A stretch of 7,022 nucleotides of DNA from Cytophagales bacterium (GTDB taxonomy: Bacteria; Bacteroidota; Bacteroidia; Cytophagales; ES-bin-26), in the NCBI GenBank assembly GCA_014379925.1, contig JACMKY010000511.1, positions 1 through 7,022 of the forward strand, read 5' to 3'. Shown one piece after another: positions 6,957 through 7,022 of the stretch. The notes below the pieces were generated by a model. That model was not told where the DNA came from, did no database searches, and saw only the letters and a program-made list of their open reading frames with translations. How positions within the stretch are numbered: the first letter of the stretch is position 1; every line of letters starts with the position of its first letter. Made by a program: the position numbers and the translations under genes.

Positions 6957-7022
6957 CGCAGTAGGGTTTTAGTTTGAAGAAGATAGGCAAGGGAGTTTGT
7001 GAGTCATTGAGTTTATGAGTCA
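6957..7022 (-). promoter_or_regulatory. Leader/upstream region of the susC operon (partial)
   Basis: These 66 nt upstream of the susC ATG are what the window shows of the operon's 5' region. In the gene's direction it starts with the tandem repeat listed separately and continues as a pyrimidine-rich then A-rich stretch (CTTCTTCAAACTAAAACCCT) up to the start codon. There is no Shine-Dalgarno sequence, as is common in Bacteroidota. A TATCTTCT near 6978-6985 is only a weak match to the -7 element TAnnTTTG and has no TTTG at the right distance, so I do not call a promoter. The real promoter probably lies beyond the right edge. Confidence 0.45.
6993..7022. repeat. Tandem direct repeat, 14-nt unit with 16-nt period, upstream of susC
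   Basis: GAGTTTGTGAGTCA (6993-7006) and GAGTTTATGAGTCA (7009-7022) match at 13 of 14 positions and are separated by TT. The second copy ends exactly at the window edge, so the array may continue to the right. Each unit carries the near-palindromic heptamer TGAGTCA. The repeat starts 36 nt upstream of the susC start codon. It could be a pair of regulator-binding sites or simply part of a short intergenic repeat array; the sequence alone does not decide. Confidence 0.7.

Noticed and set aside
6978..6985. Possible Bacteroidota -7 promoter element upstream of susC
   Set aside because: It has two mismatches to TAnnTTTG and no matching -33 element at the right spacing.

Overview
The window holds part of a polysaccharide utilisation locus (PUL) from a member of the Bacteroidota, and every gene lies on the minus strand. 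A SusC-type TonB-dependent transporter followed at once by a SusD-type lipoprotein is essentially diagnostic of that phylum. The start codons also lack clear Shine-Dalgarno sequences, as is usual there. By eye the DNA is moderately GC-rich (mid-50s percent). That suits an environmental Cytophagales/Spirosoma-like lineage better than gut Bacteroides, but this placement is a guess, since no phylogenetic marker is present.

Layout in the direction of transcription (right to left): a 66-nt leader with a 16-nt-period tandem repeat (6957-7022); the SusC-like transporter (6956-3804); a 19-nt gap; the SusD-like glycan-binding lipoprotein (3784-2054); a 273-nt non-coding gap containing a large inverted repeat; a GH32 fructan hydrolase with a signal peptide (1780-86); and, one nucleotide after its stop, the first 28 codons of another lipoprotein gene that runs off the left edge (84-1).

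How the genes work together: GH32 enzymes act on beta-fructosides (levan, inulin, fructo-oligosaccharides, sucrose), so the best reading is a fructan-uptake PUL. SusD, on the cell surface, would capture the fructan or its oligosaccharides. SusC would import them through the outer membrane using TonB energy. The exported GH32 enzyme would release fructose, probably in the periplasm. The truncated lipoprotein is likely another surface or periplasmic component (glycan-binding protein or second hydrolase), but its identity cannot be read from 28 residues. No regulator, fructokinase or inner-membrane fructose transporter is visible; these may lie outside the window.

I see no clearly undescribed system. 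The least explained parts are two non-coding elements: the long inverted repeat between susD and the GH32 gene, and the tandem repeat upstream of susC. All long plus-strand reading frames look like antisense shadows of the three real genes.
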